From Colius striatus (lineage: Eukaryota > Chordata > Aves > Coliiformes > Coliidae), in NCBI RefSeq assembly GCF_028858725.1, contig NC_084760.1:64671867-64735866 (forward strand): 64,000 nt of DNA, given 5' to 3'. Shown piece by piece: positions 1 through 12,670 of the stretch. The notes under the pieces are model-generated. The model was given only the letters and a program-made list of their open reading frames with translations, made no database searches and had not been told where the DNA came from. Every line of letters starts with the position of its first letter. The first letter of the stretch is position 1. The translations under genes were made by a program, and so were the position numbers.

Positions 1-97
1 AGCTTCCTAGTAGACACTGAAACAGTTCCATTAATTTTAAGTTCTTAAGGTCACCAAAGCCTTTTTAGGGGAGGAAATTGAAACATTTTTCTAATAT

Positions 98-659
98 AAG
101 GAAAGGAAAAGGGAAAGGGAAGGAAGGGGAGAGGGAAAGGGGAGAGGGGAGAGGGGAGAGGGGAGAGGGGAGAGGGAAAGGGAAGGGGAAGGGGAAGGGG
201 AAGGGGAAGGGGAGGGGAGGGGAGGGGAGGGGAGGGGAGGGGAGGGGAGGGAAGGGAAGGGAAGGGAAGGGAAGGGAAGGGAAGGGAAGGGAAGGGAAGG
301 GAAGGGAAGGGAAGGGAAGGGAAGGGAAGGGAAGGGAAGGGAAGGGAAGGGAAGGGAAGGGAAGGGAAGGGAAGGGAAGGGAAGGGAAGGGAAGGGAAGG
401 GAAGGGAAGGGAAGGGAAGGGAAGGGAAGGGAAGGAAAGGAAAGGAAAGGAAAGGAAAGGAAAGGAAAGGAAAGGAAAGGAAAGGAAAGGAAAGGAAAGG
501 AAAGGAAAGGAAAGGAAAGGAAAGGAAAGGAAAGGAAAGGAAAGGAAAGGAAAGGAAAGGAAAGGAAAGGAAAGGAAAGGAAAGGAAAGGAAAGGAAAGG
601 AAAGGAAAGGAAAGGAAAGGAAAGGAAAGGAAAGGAAAGGAAAGGAAGGGGAAGAAGAA
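98..659. repeat. Uninterrupted purine (G/A) simple-repeat tract ending in AAGGG/AAAGG pentamers
   Basis: All bases from 98 to 659 on the plus strand are A or G. The repeat unit changes stepwise: about five copies of a 7-mer GGGGAGA (139-175), about five of a 6-mer GGGGAA (about 185-212), about eight of GGGGA (209-248), about 37 of GGGAA (247-432), then about 43 of GGAAA (431-645). The order runs from G-rich to A-rich and from longer to shorter unit. Open reading frames on both strands here (Gly/Lys/Arg/Glu-rich one way, Ser/Phe/Pro/Leu-rich the other) result only from the lack of stops in a pentamer repeat. Such tracts can form triplex (H-DNA), and the G-rich part can form quadruplexes. That is known chemistry, not shown here. 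Confidence 0.98.
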
Positions 660-3600
660 CGAACACAGTTCTGTCACTGAGAGATGCAACTGAAACAAAA
701 ATCTAAATGTTGCCACAAGTGAGATCACTGAAGCCCAAAGGAAAACATTTTGTCTTGGAAATTTCCAGAGGATCTTGGAAAAACACAATGCTTTCAGAAA
801 ATGAGCAGCAAAATGAAAATAATGTCCAAAGGAAAACTTGAGTATGAAGCAAAATGGAGTAGTTAAAGCTAAATCTTTACTGTTTCTAAAGTCCAGGGAG
901 CAGTAAATATTGATTGATATATGGCTTGGTATTGTAAACTTGTATTTCATGCATACTTTACTTATTCTACACATCTGAGGAGCAGAAGACAGGAAGAGTA
1001 TGGGGCTTCCCACCATCAATGTGCTAATGTCCGGCATTTCACCACTTTTCTCTATAAACCTGAACATTATTCTTGTTTGGTTTCTCAGAGTTCTTCTCTC
1101 AAACAAATGTAGTCATCTTTATTTAATTCAAATATGATTCTGTAGTAAGTCTTTGGAAGAAATGACATAGTGGCATCCCTGCTCTCATCCCAGACACATA
1201 TACCCAACATCATGGACTGTTTTGTGCAGATGCTCTGATATTGTCAAATTTATACCCCACAGTTATTCTAGTGATTGAAATACTGGATAATACAAGGGTG
1301 TCGTGATTCAGCCCTGATGCAAAGCTCTGATGTGTACTTTAGAGGCAGATCTGAATCTAGTTCTTTTACCTTGCAGATGAGTGTCCTCCAAATCTCTGTC
1401 CAGTTACTCTAAACTTAGCTGGATCTCCTTAGACACTGCATTTTGAAGCCAGCCTACTTCATATAAAATACTTTTAACAAGGTACTGAAGTAGAAGACAA
1501 ATATAAAAATGATTCACACATCTGGGAAGTGGATGGTTGGCTTCTAGAATGTTTCACAGCTAATGTAAAATGCTGCACATGGAGTGAATGTCTAATCAGG
1601 AGAGACCATGGAGTAATGCTCCAAGCCTTGCATAGGCACAACCACCTTGCAGGTAGTTAATAAAAACGTTGCCCCGTGTGGCACATGCTCCCAGACTTCT
1701 TCAGAGATGGAAACTGAACTGAACTGAACTAGTTCTCCTTGGACTTGCTGCATGCTCCAGGCTACTCTGTAATATATCCTCCTAGAACAGCTTTTGTGAA
1801 TCTAGCATTTATTTCTTTGCTCTGCAAAGACCCAAATCCAATTCTTTTAAACAGTTTAGGTATTCTGAGATTCTGCTTCACCAAGAAACCAAATTTGCTC
1901 AATTTTTTAAAAGGGGTGGGTTTTTTTGGCTTAGAATGAGGGCGTGAATTGGCATCTGAACAACAACAAAAAAATCAGTTAAATGTGCAGCTCTTCTGAT
2001 GGCAGATTGTTCCCTGTAGGAGGTCTCTGGTTGTTCTTCACATCTCATGGGTGTTACAGAAGTAGTTCTTGGGGAAGTATAAAAAAGGAGAAAGGAAGGT
2101 TGTTTGGCATATTCAGGATAGAGTGTTCGTGTAATCAGGAGAAAATATTGCATTCAGTTCTGTGAATGGTACACAGATACTATGGCAATTGGAGCCTTAT
2201 ACATTTATATAACTTGTAATTACTTAATTCAATTATTCAAAGAAAATTACTTCACACCCCCACAAAATACCCAATATCTTACTAAGGAGACAGATATGCC
2301 TGGTTTTACACTCAAGTAATGTCACCTCCAGCAGAAGCTCATTTATTAAAATACCAGAATACTGCCATATGATGCCTATCGTAACACCTACCTCCCACAC
2401 ACGCAGGGCAGCGTGCATCTTGTAACAAAGGAGGCATTCATAGCTATTTTCTTGAAAAGTAGTAGGGGTGATAAATGTGTTAAAGAGACTAGAGAAATGT
2501 TCACTTAACCAAATCTGAACTAGCTTAGGGGTGTTTTTACTGGAAGCTGAGGTGCTTCCATACTTGCTATCCCTGGATCAACTTCCTCTCGCATTGCCAA
2601 AAACGTTATTGTTGAACCCCCAAACCAGACACTTCACTTTCTTCTCCTAAAAGGTCCAAAGCTAAATTTGGATCTCAGCTCTTTGGCTAGGGCCTTTTGG
2701 CTAAGCTGCTTTGCAGCTTCACCAGGACCGATTACCACTGGGATATCTGCTGTGATTTGAGCTGTGTTGCAGGAGAGGCGTTTCTGTGAGCCCCTTCAGT
2801 TTAGGTTAGATAAATTTGGTGACTGGATTCACTGCTTCTCTGCAGCAGGGTGAGAGCTGCAGCTTCTTTTGCTTTTATTATCACTTCGACATCTCTCAGT
2901 CTATTAATATGCCTTTGTGCAAAAAACAGTCTGGCACTTTCAAGAAGGAAAAGGTGGTAATGAGGAGACTCTCAAGCTCCTAAATTCATTCCAAACTATC
3001 AGAAAAAAAATGTTGAGAGCTATAAATTCTTGGGACACAATTAAAGGTAAAAAAGCAAAAGCAAATCTCAGTACCATCAGGTCACTCTTGCAAAGTGAGA
3101 TTTCTGATCTTTCCCTCCTCCATTGCTTTTGTTGAGCATTTTTTAAAGATAAGAAATTTCTAGCAAAGCAGCTTGAAAAACAATACTTTAAATTAGAGGT
3201 CAGCCCTTTGCATTGGCCACCTGAAGTTGGCAACAACCTGTTTGGCCAGCTGGTAGCTGAAGGTGCTCAGCAGGTTTGGCTGCAAAGGCGACTGCTGTTT
3301 TCTTAGCTCTGATTGTGTTATTCAGAGCAACCCAACATGTCTCTGGTGTCAAAATTCACAAATCCCCTTGGGACCCAACCAGGGCACAATTGTCTTCGAA
3401 ACCGGAACAGCCAGATTTGGGAGGGGGGACGGGAGGGAGGGAGTACATTGGCCACAGGACAAAGATCAACAGTCATGAGGTTCACATAGGTTAAACCTTC
3501 ACCTTTCTTTCAGTGGATTTAACTGTGCAAGCACGGCAAAACCATGCTTAGTCTCAATGCCCCATCAGGACTGATGCATGAAGGAAGCAGGAAAAATTAA

Positions 3601-6600
3601 CACATGCTATATAAAGCAGCAGAAACACACACGTTGTGTAACAAATGTCTGTTGAAAGGAGATAAAGAGACAGCTCGATCTCTATCCCTTGGGTTTGTTT
3701 TTCCCTTCGTTTGCCTGTGTCCTCATTCCCCTCCGCCCACCCGCCTCGCTGTCTGGGGGAGGTTTCACATCGCATTAGCGTTACCGCCTGTGCCCTGGCT
3801 GGCTTCGAAGAGGCTTCGCCGCTGGCCACCTGGCAGCTGGTGTGGGGACAGCCTCCAACAGGCAGCACAGGGACCTCTCTGCACAGACAGACCCTGGGCC
3901 CGAGGGGCTGGAAAGGATCTAGAGACAGATCTTCTGGGGAGCGGAGCCACAACACAGCATCACAGTTCTTCCCATCGCTAGCTGACACTTCCAGCTGCTG
4001 TAGGTAGTGCAGCTTTAGTAGCTCTCAAAGCCTATTGCTTTAATGCTGCTGATTCCCTAGATAGACCTCAACTCTCACAAGTGAAAGATAGCTTTTCTTT
4101 TTTTTTTTTTTCTTTCTTCTTCTTTTCCCCAGGGAACTCCATGGTGCTGTGCAAAGCCTCTGGTATCTAACCTCATTAAAGGAGCTTGTCTAACTCCACT
4201 GTACTGAGGAAACTCTCACCTCCCTCAAAGGCAATGACTCAAGATACTAATCAGTGCAACAAGGATGTCTGAGGGTTTTTCCATCCACAACTTCAGTCTG
4301 GGCTATGCTTTTCCTTCCCCCATTACTGCACCACAAACACTGTGCTCATGTTGCAGATGAAGGCACCCAGCCATTTCTTGTGTAGACTGCCTCAGGTATA
4401 CTTAAATTTAAGCCAAGTGCCAAATAATTAAGAGTGGCCCTGAGCATACCCAGAAGAGACTACTTTCCACCTTTCCATACTCTTCCCTCTTTACTGTTTT
4501 CTTTGGTTTCTGTCATAATTTTACTTTTGCAGCCTTTTGGCTTTTGAGCAGAGGAAGACACCCCTTCTGAAGAAGACCCTTAAAGCAGACAGAGCCATAG
4601 GAATGCAGGATGTGGCATGTAGGATGGTGGCCCTGAAACATAGTCACAGCTACTGAATATCACAGCTTCATTCATAGCTGTTGAAGGGATGAGATGAGAC
4701 CACCCTCAGGATTCAGAAATATGTCTTAATAAGGACCTAACATCACACTGGTTAAAGTCACTCTGTTCACATCTCTGGAGATAAAGTTGGGAAGTCCTTA
4801 TGAGAAGGAGTGATAACAGCCACAGACAGAATATGGGGATTTTCTAAGAAACCAAGGACACTCTCACTCCCACTTGCTTTCCCTGACAGTGCATGCCCCG
4901 GTCCTTCAGGCCCATACAGCAAATCCTCATCAGGATTTATTGCCAACAACACTAAGCCACCTCCAAAAGGTTATTATTAAAAGTCATTCATTACCTTAAT
5001 TTGCAACCCTCATTTAACGTCAGCAGACCTTTATCTTTCAGCCTGAGGGGGATATGCTAGCTCCTGCAAGCCAAAGCCCAATCATAACAAGTATCTCACA
5101 TTGTAATTACAGGGTGATTTCCAGTGATACCAGCTGCCTCCATAGATTTTTCAAGGCCAAAGGTTGCCTTCCAATTTCAGCTCCAGTTTATCTACATGGG
5201 GAAAAAGATGTACTTTACCAAACAGGTAAATTGTTGAAAAATAAATATATTATGAACAAATAAAGCAAACCTCCTATGTCTGTGGTTCATGCAGGAGGAG
5301 AGGAGGTGGGGGCAGACCAAGGCAGGAGCAGAGCGTGCTCTCAGCAGGCCAGCGCTTGAGCAACTGGCTGCTCTCTCTTTCATTAGGAGGGGAAAGGAGC
5401 AGAGCAATTTCAGACTTCATTCCTTGTTTCTTTGAGGTTGATAAGTTGAAATCAGTTCAGATTCCTCCCACATTTCGCCTCCTCCACCACCACGGCACAT
5501 TAAACCTTCTTGGCTCAAAAAATGATCCCTGCTACTCCCTCAGCTCCATCCTGTACCTTTGAGCTGAGAGAGAAACTAGCTCAGCAAGCCACTCAGGCAA
5601 GTGCTTAAAGTTAAATATGTAGTTAAGTCCTTGGCTGGGTCAGGGCCCTCCTAGTTTGGAAAAACATGCTTTTGCAAGGGGTGTTTTAAGAGGTTTAGGG
5701 TGCTGTCTTCACTAAGTTCATTCATCATTCCCTAGCACAGAGCTAGAATCTCTCAAAATACTCTTCTTAGATTCTTTCTGGTTTTTTCTTCCAAAAGTAA
5801 ATCAAGGTGAAATTATATTACAAGAAGCAAGCGAGGGAACCAAAGTGTATTTGTATTCTAATTTACACAACAACTAACAATAAGCAACATATAGAAATTC
5901 TAGATCAATGGGGAGGGGGGGAGAATTACGAATATAAGCACTGCTGAAACATTTTGTATATATGTTTTCTGGAAAGAATGAACAGTATGTTTAACCTGAG
6001 TAAGACTTCAGGAATGCAATAATTTCTGTCAAAAATAACATTGTGTTTCACATTATTTTTCTATGGTTATGCAGGTATTTGATAAGTACACTGTTGATGG
6101 ACTACAAGAAAGACAATGCTTTACCTAGAGAAGATGTGCTGTGCAATGAGGGATAATGAATGATTATGTCAGAGAGTAATTAATGCTAATGGTTGTACAC
6201 TAAGAAATACTAATTTTTACACCCTATCACTTACTCCTGTATTCATATAAACTCCAAGATAATTAAAAAAAAAAAAAATCCAAGATGTAAGAAAAAAAAT
6301 TAAAAAGTAGAGCCTAGAAATTGGACATAATTGCAAGAAATTTTTGTTAAGTTAACTATAGGCCTAAGGAATTTGGTGAGATGTTAGAAACACATCCTAC
6401 AAGATGGTCTCAGCCTATTTAAAGGTTGTGGAATGCATTCCTCCCTACAACAATGCAATTGTTGTCAAGCTGCCAAAACTCTGAGTTGCAAATCCTCCAA
6501 CCATGAATAAAATCAAAGGAAATTCCAATAAATAACTAAGGCAGCTTAAATGTCTTATTTTGCTACAGTAACTGCAAATTCTCCATGAAGGTATATGGGA

Positions 6601-7231
6601 TCTGCCACAAGCCAAATGTATTTAAGTCATCCTCGGTGGGTATTATGACGCTGTTGTTAAGGTCATGTTGTATATAATGCAGGCGCGTCTGCGGGGTTCC
6701 TGCTGAAGACTGGGAATCTAGTTAGAGAGAAATGGCCAGTAGGCTGCACTGTTGATCTGGGAACACCTTGTACTTTTATTTCAGGCAGTACTTATGTGGC
6801 TGGGGAAAATCGTCTTCTCTTAGTCGGGGGAGTGCACTCACGGAAATGCATTGCTTCGAGTAGCACACTTATTAAGCAGGCTGTAGCAAGTCAACCTGCC
6901 TACAACCCTCCTGGGCTCTGCTTTGGCCTAAGCAGTTTTCAGCTTGGGCCACACAGAGTGCTTCTGCTAGGTTGGCTGGCTGACAAGTCAAGTATTTCTT
7001 GGGCATTGACTGTTTTATTTACAAAGAAAGTGCAAAGTCCTATTTCCTTTAACAGGGAGGAAACAATCAGGAGGGCCCTGTAGCTAGTGAGAAGTGAAAT
7101 ATGCCCAGCCCCAGGGGCAGAGTGTTTCACTGTGAAGGCAGCCAAGCCCCAGTGAATTCTTCCCCCATCCCATAGGATGCTGTGGTAGGTGGGCTGACGA
7201 TCCCTCATAAACTCACTAAATAACTGTAGGT
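660..7231. other. Intergenic DNA, no gene recognised
   Basis: This is AT-leaning DNA downstream of HIVEP2 with only short, unconvincing open frames. I see minor tracts: a T run near 4,087-4,112, an A run near 6,266-6,280 and a tiny CTGAA triplication near 1,712-1,731. The stretch near 6,600-6,860 contains a TATATAA motif inside richer sequence and might be part of an old LTR, but I could not find matching ends. No exon, RNA gene or CR1 3' tail was recognised. Confidence 0.6.
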
Positions 7232-7582
7232 TCAAAAACCATCCCTATAGATGACTTCATCAGATCTGGTCAGGAATTTTGTTATTCTCAGAGTCTCTTG
7301 GCTCCTTCCTGGACAAACTTCCACCCATTTTGTAAAGTAGCTGGTTGCTGACAACAAATATTGATTGCCTACTTCTGCCTCAAGCAAAGTCTTACACACA
7401 TCAAAATGAAACCAAAGCAAAGCAAAACCATGATCCACTGATGATCCCATGAGATACAACTGCACAAAGGCTGCTCTTGTCTTACACAGATCCTTTTCTG
7501 TAATATAAACGTCATCACTCCTGTGCCAATGCTCTTTATCGTGCCTGCATTTTATGCAGTTCTTTATGTGAAGGGAAATCAA
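7232..7582 (-). pseudogene. Degenerate Ty3/Gypsy-type (GIN1/KRBA2-like) integrase fragment
   Basis: The minus strand keeps an open frame of about 116 codons resembling the zinc-binding end and the start of the catalytic core of a Gypsy-class integrase. A Cys-x2-Cys pair (NCIKC) lies near the N-terminus. About 55 residues later an Asp (FHFDVCKTL) sits where the first catalytic Asp is expected, and GNQYLLSATSYFTKWVEV follows, close to the family signature around YFTKWVEA. After that the similarity fades and the frame closes, and the second Asp and the Glu cannot be placed. There are no flanking gag, protease or polymerase frames and no paired LTRs. It could be a relic of a retrotransposon, of a Ginger-type DNA transposon, or of a processed copy of a domesticated integrase gene. 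The motif identification is from memory of the family; the decay is visible in the sequence. Confidence 0.5.
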
Positions 7583-8405
7583 AAAGTTACTGCATTGAGT
7601 TTGTTCTCCTTGGGGATTTTTTTCTATAGGATGCTGAGGGAAGCTGAAGGACAGGGTGACGTTAAGTCACTTCCTATTTTGAAGGGAGACATTTTGATAC
7701 CATTGAACTTTGTAGCTTTCTTATAAATGATCATTTATGAAATCTAGTGGCTCACTTTTCCTTTTGAGGCCATAATTACCTTTTACAAAATAAACAAAAT
7801 ATTTTCATGGATCACAAGTATTGTCCAAACAGAGAAGAAGCCATAACCTATGACACCTCTGATAGCTAAAATTTAAAATTCAGCTGTAAATCTGTAATTT
7901 AAAACCAGACTCTACTGATGGATGGTATTTTCTTTTTCCACTCTTTGCTAGAACACTATTCCAATATACCATTTATTAAATCTTTCACTTTCTGAGGCAA
8001 GGGCCACTTTACCACAGCAATCCATTTGCCTACAATTTGTTTGCTTCATCTGTTTATGTAAAAGTTCTCTTTTCTGGCATTTATAATTCAAGTCCATTTT
8101 CTAAATTTCCATCATTTTCCCAGATCAGAGCAGTTGCACAACTCCACATCACATTCAGCACCTGAGACTAATACAAGGCTTATTTTGGGTCCCTTATTTT
8201 CTATCATTACTCTGCATGACCCTTCTCACAAGAGTTGTGTGAACCAGTACCCATACTCCTGTGCAATTTCCAGGAATTTCAAGCTGCATTTCAAACCTTG
8301 AATTCTCATTCTCATTATACAATGTCTTATGTCTTCTTTCTTGGTTCATTATATTGGGGTACAATTAATTCCCTCAAGTGGCTGAGTAGCCTTCACTAAG
8401 CTATC
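7583..8405. other. Intergenic DNA, nothing recognised
   Basis: AT-rich sequence between the integrase relic and a CR1 copy. It has no convincing open frame, splice signal pair or repeat. The 5' portion of the integrase relic may continue a little way into it. Confidence 0.5.
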
Positions 8406-9245
8406 GGAATCGTAGAATCACAGAATCATTTTTGTTGGAAAAAACCATTACAATCACCAAGTTCAACCACTACCCTCACACTGCCAAGCCCACTAAACAA
8501 TATCCCTCAGCACCTCATCTACAGGGCTTTTAAATATCCCCAGGGATGGTGACTCCACCACCTCCATGGACAGCCTGTGCCAGTGTTTAACAAAACTCTC
8601 AGTAGTAAAGTTCTTCCTAATGTCCAGTCTAAATCTCCCCCACTGCAACTTGAAGCAGTTTCCTTTTCTCCTGTCACTTGTTATTTGGGAGAAGAGATTA
8701 ACCCCCACTTTGCCACAGCCTCTTTTCAGGTACTTGCAGAGTGACCACGTCTCCTTTCAGCCTCCTCCAGGCTAAATATCCCCAGCTCCCTCAGCTGTTC
8801 CTCACCATACTTGTTCTCCAGACTCTTCACCAGTTTTGTTGTCCATCTCTGGATACACTCCAGCACCACAGTGTCCTTGTAGTGAGGGGCCCAGAACTGG
8901 ATACAGTATTGAGCTGCGGCCTCATCAATGCTGAGCACAGGGGGACAATAACTTTCTTTGTCCTGCTGGTCACACTATGTCTGATACAAAGCAGAATGCC
9001 ATTGGCCGTCTTGGCCACCTGGGCACACTCCTGGATCATGTTCAGTTGGCTGTCAACCAACACCTCCAGATCTTTTTCCACCAGAGAGCTTTCTAGCCAT
9101 CCATCCCTCAGCCTGTAGATTTGAATAGTGTTTTTGTGGCGCAAGCTCTGGACCCCACACTTGGCCTTGTTGAACATCATACAACTGGCCTCAGTCCACT
9201 GATCCAGCCTGTCCAGGTCCCTCTGAAGAGCCTTTTTGCCCTCAA
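8406..9245 (-). mobile_element. CR1 LINE, 5'-truncated 3' portion
   Basis: The element runs right to left. Its 3' end is at 8,406 (a degraded copy of the usual tail, gtagaatcacagaatca), and the body reads leftward from about 9,245. Minus-strand frames spell the C-terminal part of the CR1 ORF2 protein in pieces: FNKAKC and EKDLEVLVD near 9,060-9,180, then a QFWAPHYKD segment near 8,900, then [11 protein letters not shown] near 8,600. Frameshifts separate the pieces, so it is inactive. Only the end of the polymerase ORF and the 3'UTR remain, as is usual for avian CR1 copies. Confidence 0.92.
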
Positions 9246-11651
9246 GCCTATAATATTCTGTTCCTCAAGCCTAGAATGTACTTTCTGTTGCAAACAACCT
9301 CAACATTATGGATGTCCTTTCATGATCTTTTTTTTGGTCACTGCATACAGTTGATCCGCTCACTTCAAGTTTCTGTGTCATTCCCAGTTTCCATGAGTTT
9401 ACCAAGCAAATGCAGTGCTTTTGTAAAGTCTTCAAAAATATCATAGCCCAGCTTTATATTCTCTTTTCCCTCACATTTATGCAACAGAAAGTTCCCCTTG
9501 CCAAACTTGAGATGACGGGCTGTCATCCAACCAGGGTCTCTTTCTACTCCCGTTAAGGAACTACAGGAGTTCATTGATGCATTGCATATACCTCTGGCAT
9601 CTCCTCTCACCCTCTGCTTGCTACCTTTGCTCTGAAAGGCAAAATGCATCTCAGTACCTAACAGTCGTCTAGATTCTGTTTATCCTGCAAATCTGTGCTA
9701 AAATGTAGGTGTGTTCATGCATGTGCTCCCTCACTCTCTGAAGAGTGCAAGGGTCGGGTGAGACCTAGTTTGTTGGAAGAGGATTTCCTGGGATGACAAG
9801 GATTTCACTCCCCAGAGAGCAATAACTTCTCTAAATTGTTTTAAGTCAAGTATATCTAGTGTGCACATCAGTCTCACCCTGTCTGGAGTTGCTGTTGCAA
9901 CAGTTAGCTGAGCACACCTTGTCAATTACACAATAGACTGAGTCAGCTGCAACATTGAATCCTTGAGTGTCTTGAGCCTTTGGAGGTGAACAAGAATCCT
10001 GATGCCCTCGCTACCTGTCTTGTGAATCAGTAAATAAATTATTGAGGAGTAGTTCCTTCACCTAGTACTGTTTCCTGAGGAGTAAGACCCACAGAAAAAC
10101 TGCCTGTTCCTGGGGTCCAGACAGAAATCCCAGAGTTTCACTTTCCCAAGTTTTTAGGGGAGAAGCAAATCTTTTGGTTTTTTTCTATTGACTCTTCAAG
10201 GACAGAAGTGCAGTGTATAACCAAACACATGCAAAAATGGGTAGATAAATACACATAATTTTTCTGGGGTTTTGTTTTTTTTTTTTTTTTTAAAGATTCA
10301 ATTGAATTCCAAGGACAAACATCTTTACTGAACAGATGTTGTCCTAGCCCATTGGCTCATCCACCCTCCTGGGTGTCCTTGGCAATTCCTGTGCGTTCAA
10401 CAGTGCTGAGATTTCCCTGTCTTAAGATTTTCCTCCTGCACAGTGTTCCTCAGCTGCATAAGCTGATGGTGATTTAAAATTATTCAAGAGGGTATGTTCA
10501 CTACCCTGTCAGATCAATTTCCAATTCAGCCCATCTGATGATGACAGTACCTTGCCAAGTGACAGCATTGCCAAACTAAGTTATGCAGTGATTAACCAGT
10601 TTGACTTGACATGAAAGAACTTATTGTTCAGAATGAGTGTATTGAAATGGTATTGCTAATTATTGGTGTGAGCCTTGTGCTAAGTCCTCCTAGGAACATC
10701 AGTCCAAGACAGAGAGTGAAAGGTAGTAGCAACACAAAGATCAGCCTTCTGATAAAATTGAGATTTACATATCACACTCAAATGTACAAGATCCATACCC
10801 CATAAACTGCTCTTAGACAGTCTCTAAATCATCATGGCTGCTGTAGACACGAACTGCCTCCAGCATTACAAAATATTACAGTGCTTATTCTTTTGTATGT
10901 CCTGAATAACATACCACAATTGGCTCACTAGAGTGCAATAGATATTAATGTGCCATAAGTACAATGCAGAAAAAAATACAGCAAAATAAATATTCAGTAC
11001 CATGGAAGCAATCTATCCTCCCAAGATACCAAGAAACACTTAATAAGAAAATATTGACTTATATCTTTTACTCATGACACTGGTACTTCAGGATATTGTT
11101 TTACATTAATGCATCTTCTCACTCAATACAGGAAAACAAAGGCAGAATTTTCTAGTTTACTCCTGTTCCACATATCTCTTTTTATACTTGAAATTTGAAT
11201 CCTTCCTCGTGAGTTGGAGTCTTAAATGAAAGTCTTATATGTTTACTTGCTTTGTATCAGTTGACTTCTCTATCAAGAATGTTCAATAAACCCAAAGCTT
11301 CCAAAAAGCAATTCACTACCAGTTAGAAGTTGGTTTCAAATATTTTACCTGATCCTATTCTCAGCTGCACCCAGCTCCTCAAGTGCTGCTTTATGTTAGA
11401 ATATCTCTTCACAAGTTTGTAAATGTGAACTTGGTCTCACACATAGACCTGCTGTAATTTCACTGTTCCTCTGAGGAACTGGTACCTGGAATGGGAACAT
11501 TGTGAGAAGATCATGTAATATGAGATATAACCTGCTATAAGAGATGCTTGTAGCATTTCTAGAGTGGTTTTTTGCTGTTTTATTTATTGATATATCCCGC
11601 TCCTTTGGTTATCAGCTTGTGCTTCAAAAAGACCAGTGTTCCATCCCTGAC
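9246..11651. other. Intergenic DNA, no gene recognised
   Basis: There is a T run near 10,271-10,290 and several unremarkable short open frames. No splice-bounded coding block, RNA gene or repeat family was identified. Confidence 0.5.
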
Positions 11652-12670
11652 TCATAGAATAATAGAATCATAGAATGGTAGGGTTGAAAAGGACCTCCAG
11701 AGATCATCTTGTCCAATCCCCTGCAAAAGCAGATTCACCTAGATCAGGTCGCATAGGAACATGTCCAGCCAGGTCTTGAAGACGTTCAAAGCAGGAGACT
11801 CCACACCCTCCCTGGGCAGCCTGTGCAAGGGCTCCCTCACCCTCATAGTAAAATAGCTTTTTCTTATGTTTAAATGGAAATTTGAAAACCATGAAAACAT
11901 GGTTAGTTATTATCAACCAGGACTCCCAGGTCTCTCTCTGTACAGCTGCTCTTCAGCAGTTTGACTCCCAGCCTGTACTGGTGCATGGGGTTGTTCCTTC
12001 CCAGGTGCAGGACTCTGCACTTGTCCTTGTTGAACCTCATGAAGTTCCTCTCTGCCCAACTCTCAAGCCAGCTGAGATCCCACTGAATGGCAGCACAGCC
12101 TTCTGGGGAATCAGCCAGTCCTCCCAGTTTGGTGTCATCAGCCAACTTGCTGAGGGTACACTCTGTCCCCTCATCCAGGTCATTGATGAAGATGTTGAAC
12201 AAGACTGGCCCCAGAACCAATCCTTGTAGAACTCCACTGACCATAGGCCTCCAACTTAATTCTGTGCCATTGATCACCACCTTCTGGGCTCTGTCATTCA
12301 TCCAGCTCTTGATCCACCTCACTGTCCACTCATCCAAGCCACACTGCCTGAGCTTTCTGAGGAGGATGTCATGGGAGACAGTGTCAAAAGCGTTGCTGAA
12401 GTCAAGGTAGATGACATCTGCTGCTCTCCCCTCATCTAGCCAGCCAGTTATGCACTCATAGAAGGCTATCAGGTTGGTCAAACAGGATTTCCCCTTGGTG
12501 AATCCATGTTGACTCCCCTGATAACCATCTTTTCCTTCATATGTTTAGTGACAACATTCAGGATGAGTTGTTCCATCATCTTTCCAGGGATGGAACTGAC
12601 TCTTGGGAAACTGTGAGCTTTGCCCACTTCCTCTGGCCTGGGCATTTGTAGCCTGTGGTTTGGTCCTCCT
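11652..12670 (-). mobile_element. CR1 LINE with reverse-transcriptase fragment and internal deletion
   Basis: The 3' tail of the element lies at 11,652 (tcatagaatggtagggttg follows two degraded octamers). Near the tail the sequence is the usual CR1 3'UTR up to about 11,880. It then jumps, through about 35 bases of unrelated sequence, to the ORF2 part that begins near 11,915, so roughly the last few hundred bases of ORF2 are missing. From 11,903 to 12,481 a minus-strand frame of 192 codons encodes the reverse-transcriptase palm. It includes [15 protein letters not shown], a GVLQG segment and LADDTKL at the catalytic box, where most LINEs have Y/F-A-D-D. Upstream, in another frame, PGKMMEQLIL continues the polymerase to about 12,670. 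The copy is 5'-truncated, frameshifted and inactive. Confidence 0.93.

Noticed and set aside
51..1106. Long open frames of 191-351 codons on both strands across the purine tract (Ser-Phe-Pro-Leu or Gly-Lys-Arg-Glu repeats)
   Set aside because: Translations of a pentamer repeat, which has no stop codons in these frames. There is no coding signal outside the repeat.
3554..3988. 144-codon minus-strand open frame with overlapping plus-strand frames
   Set aside because: Several frames are open together in a GC-richer patch, no domain is recognisable, and there are no splice or promoter signals. Expected by chance.
8406..9245. Open frames suggesting a reverse-transcriptase-related gene
   Set aside because: They are frameshifted pieces of CR1 ORF2, not a host gene.
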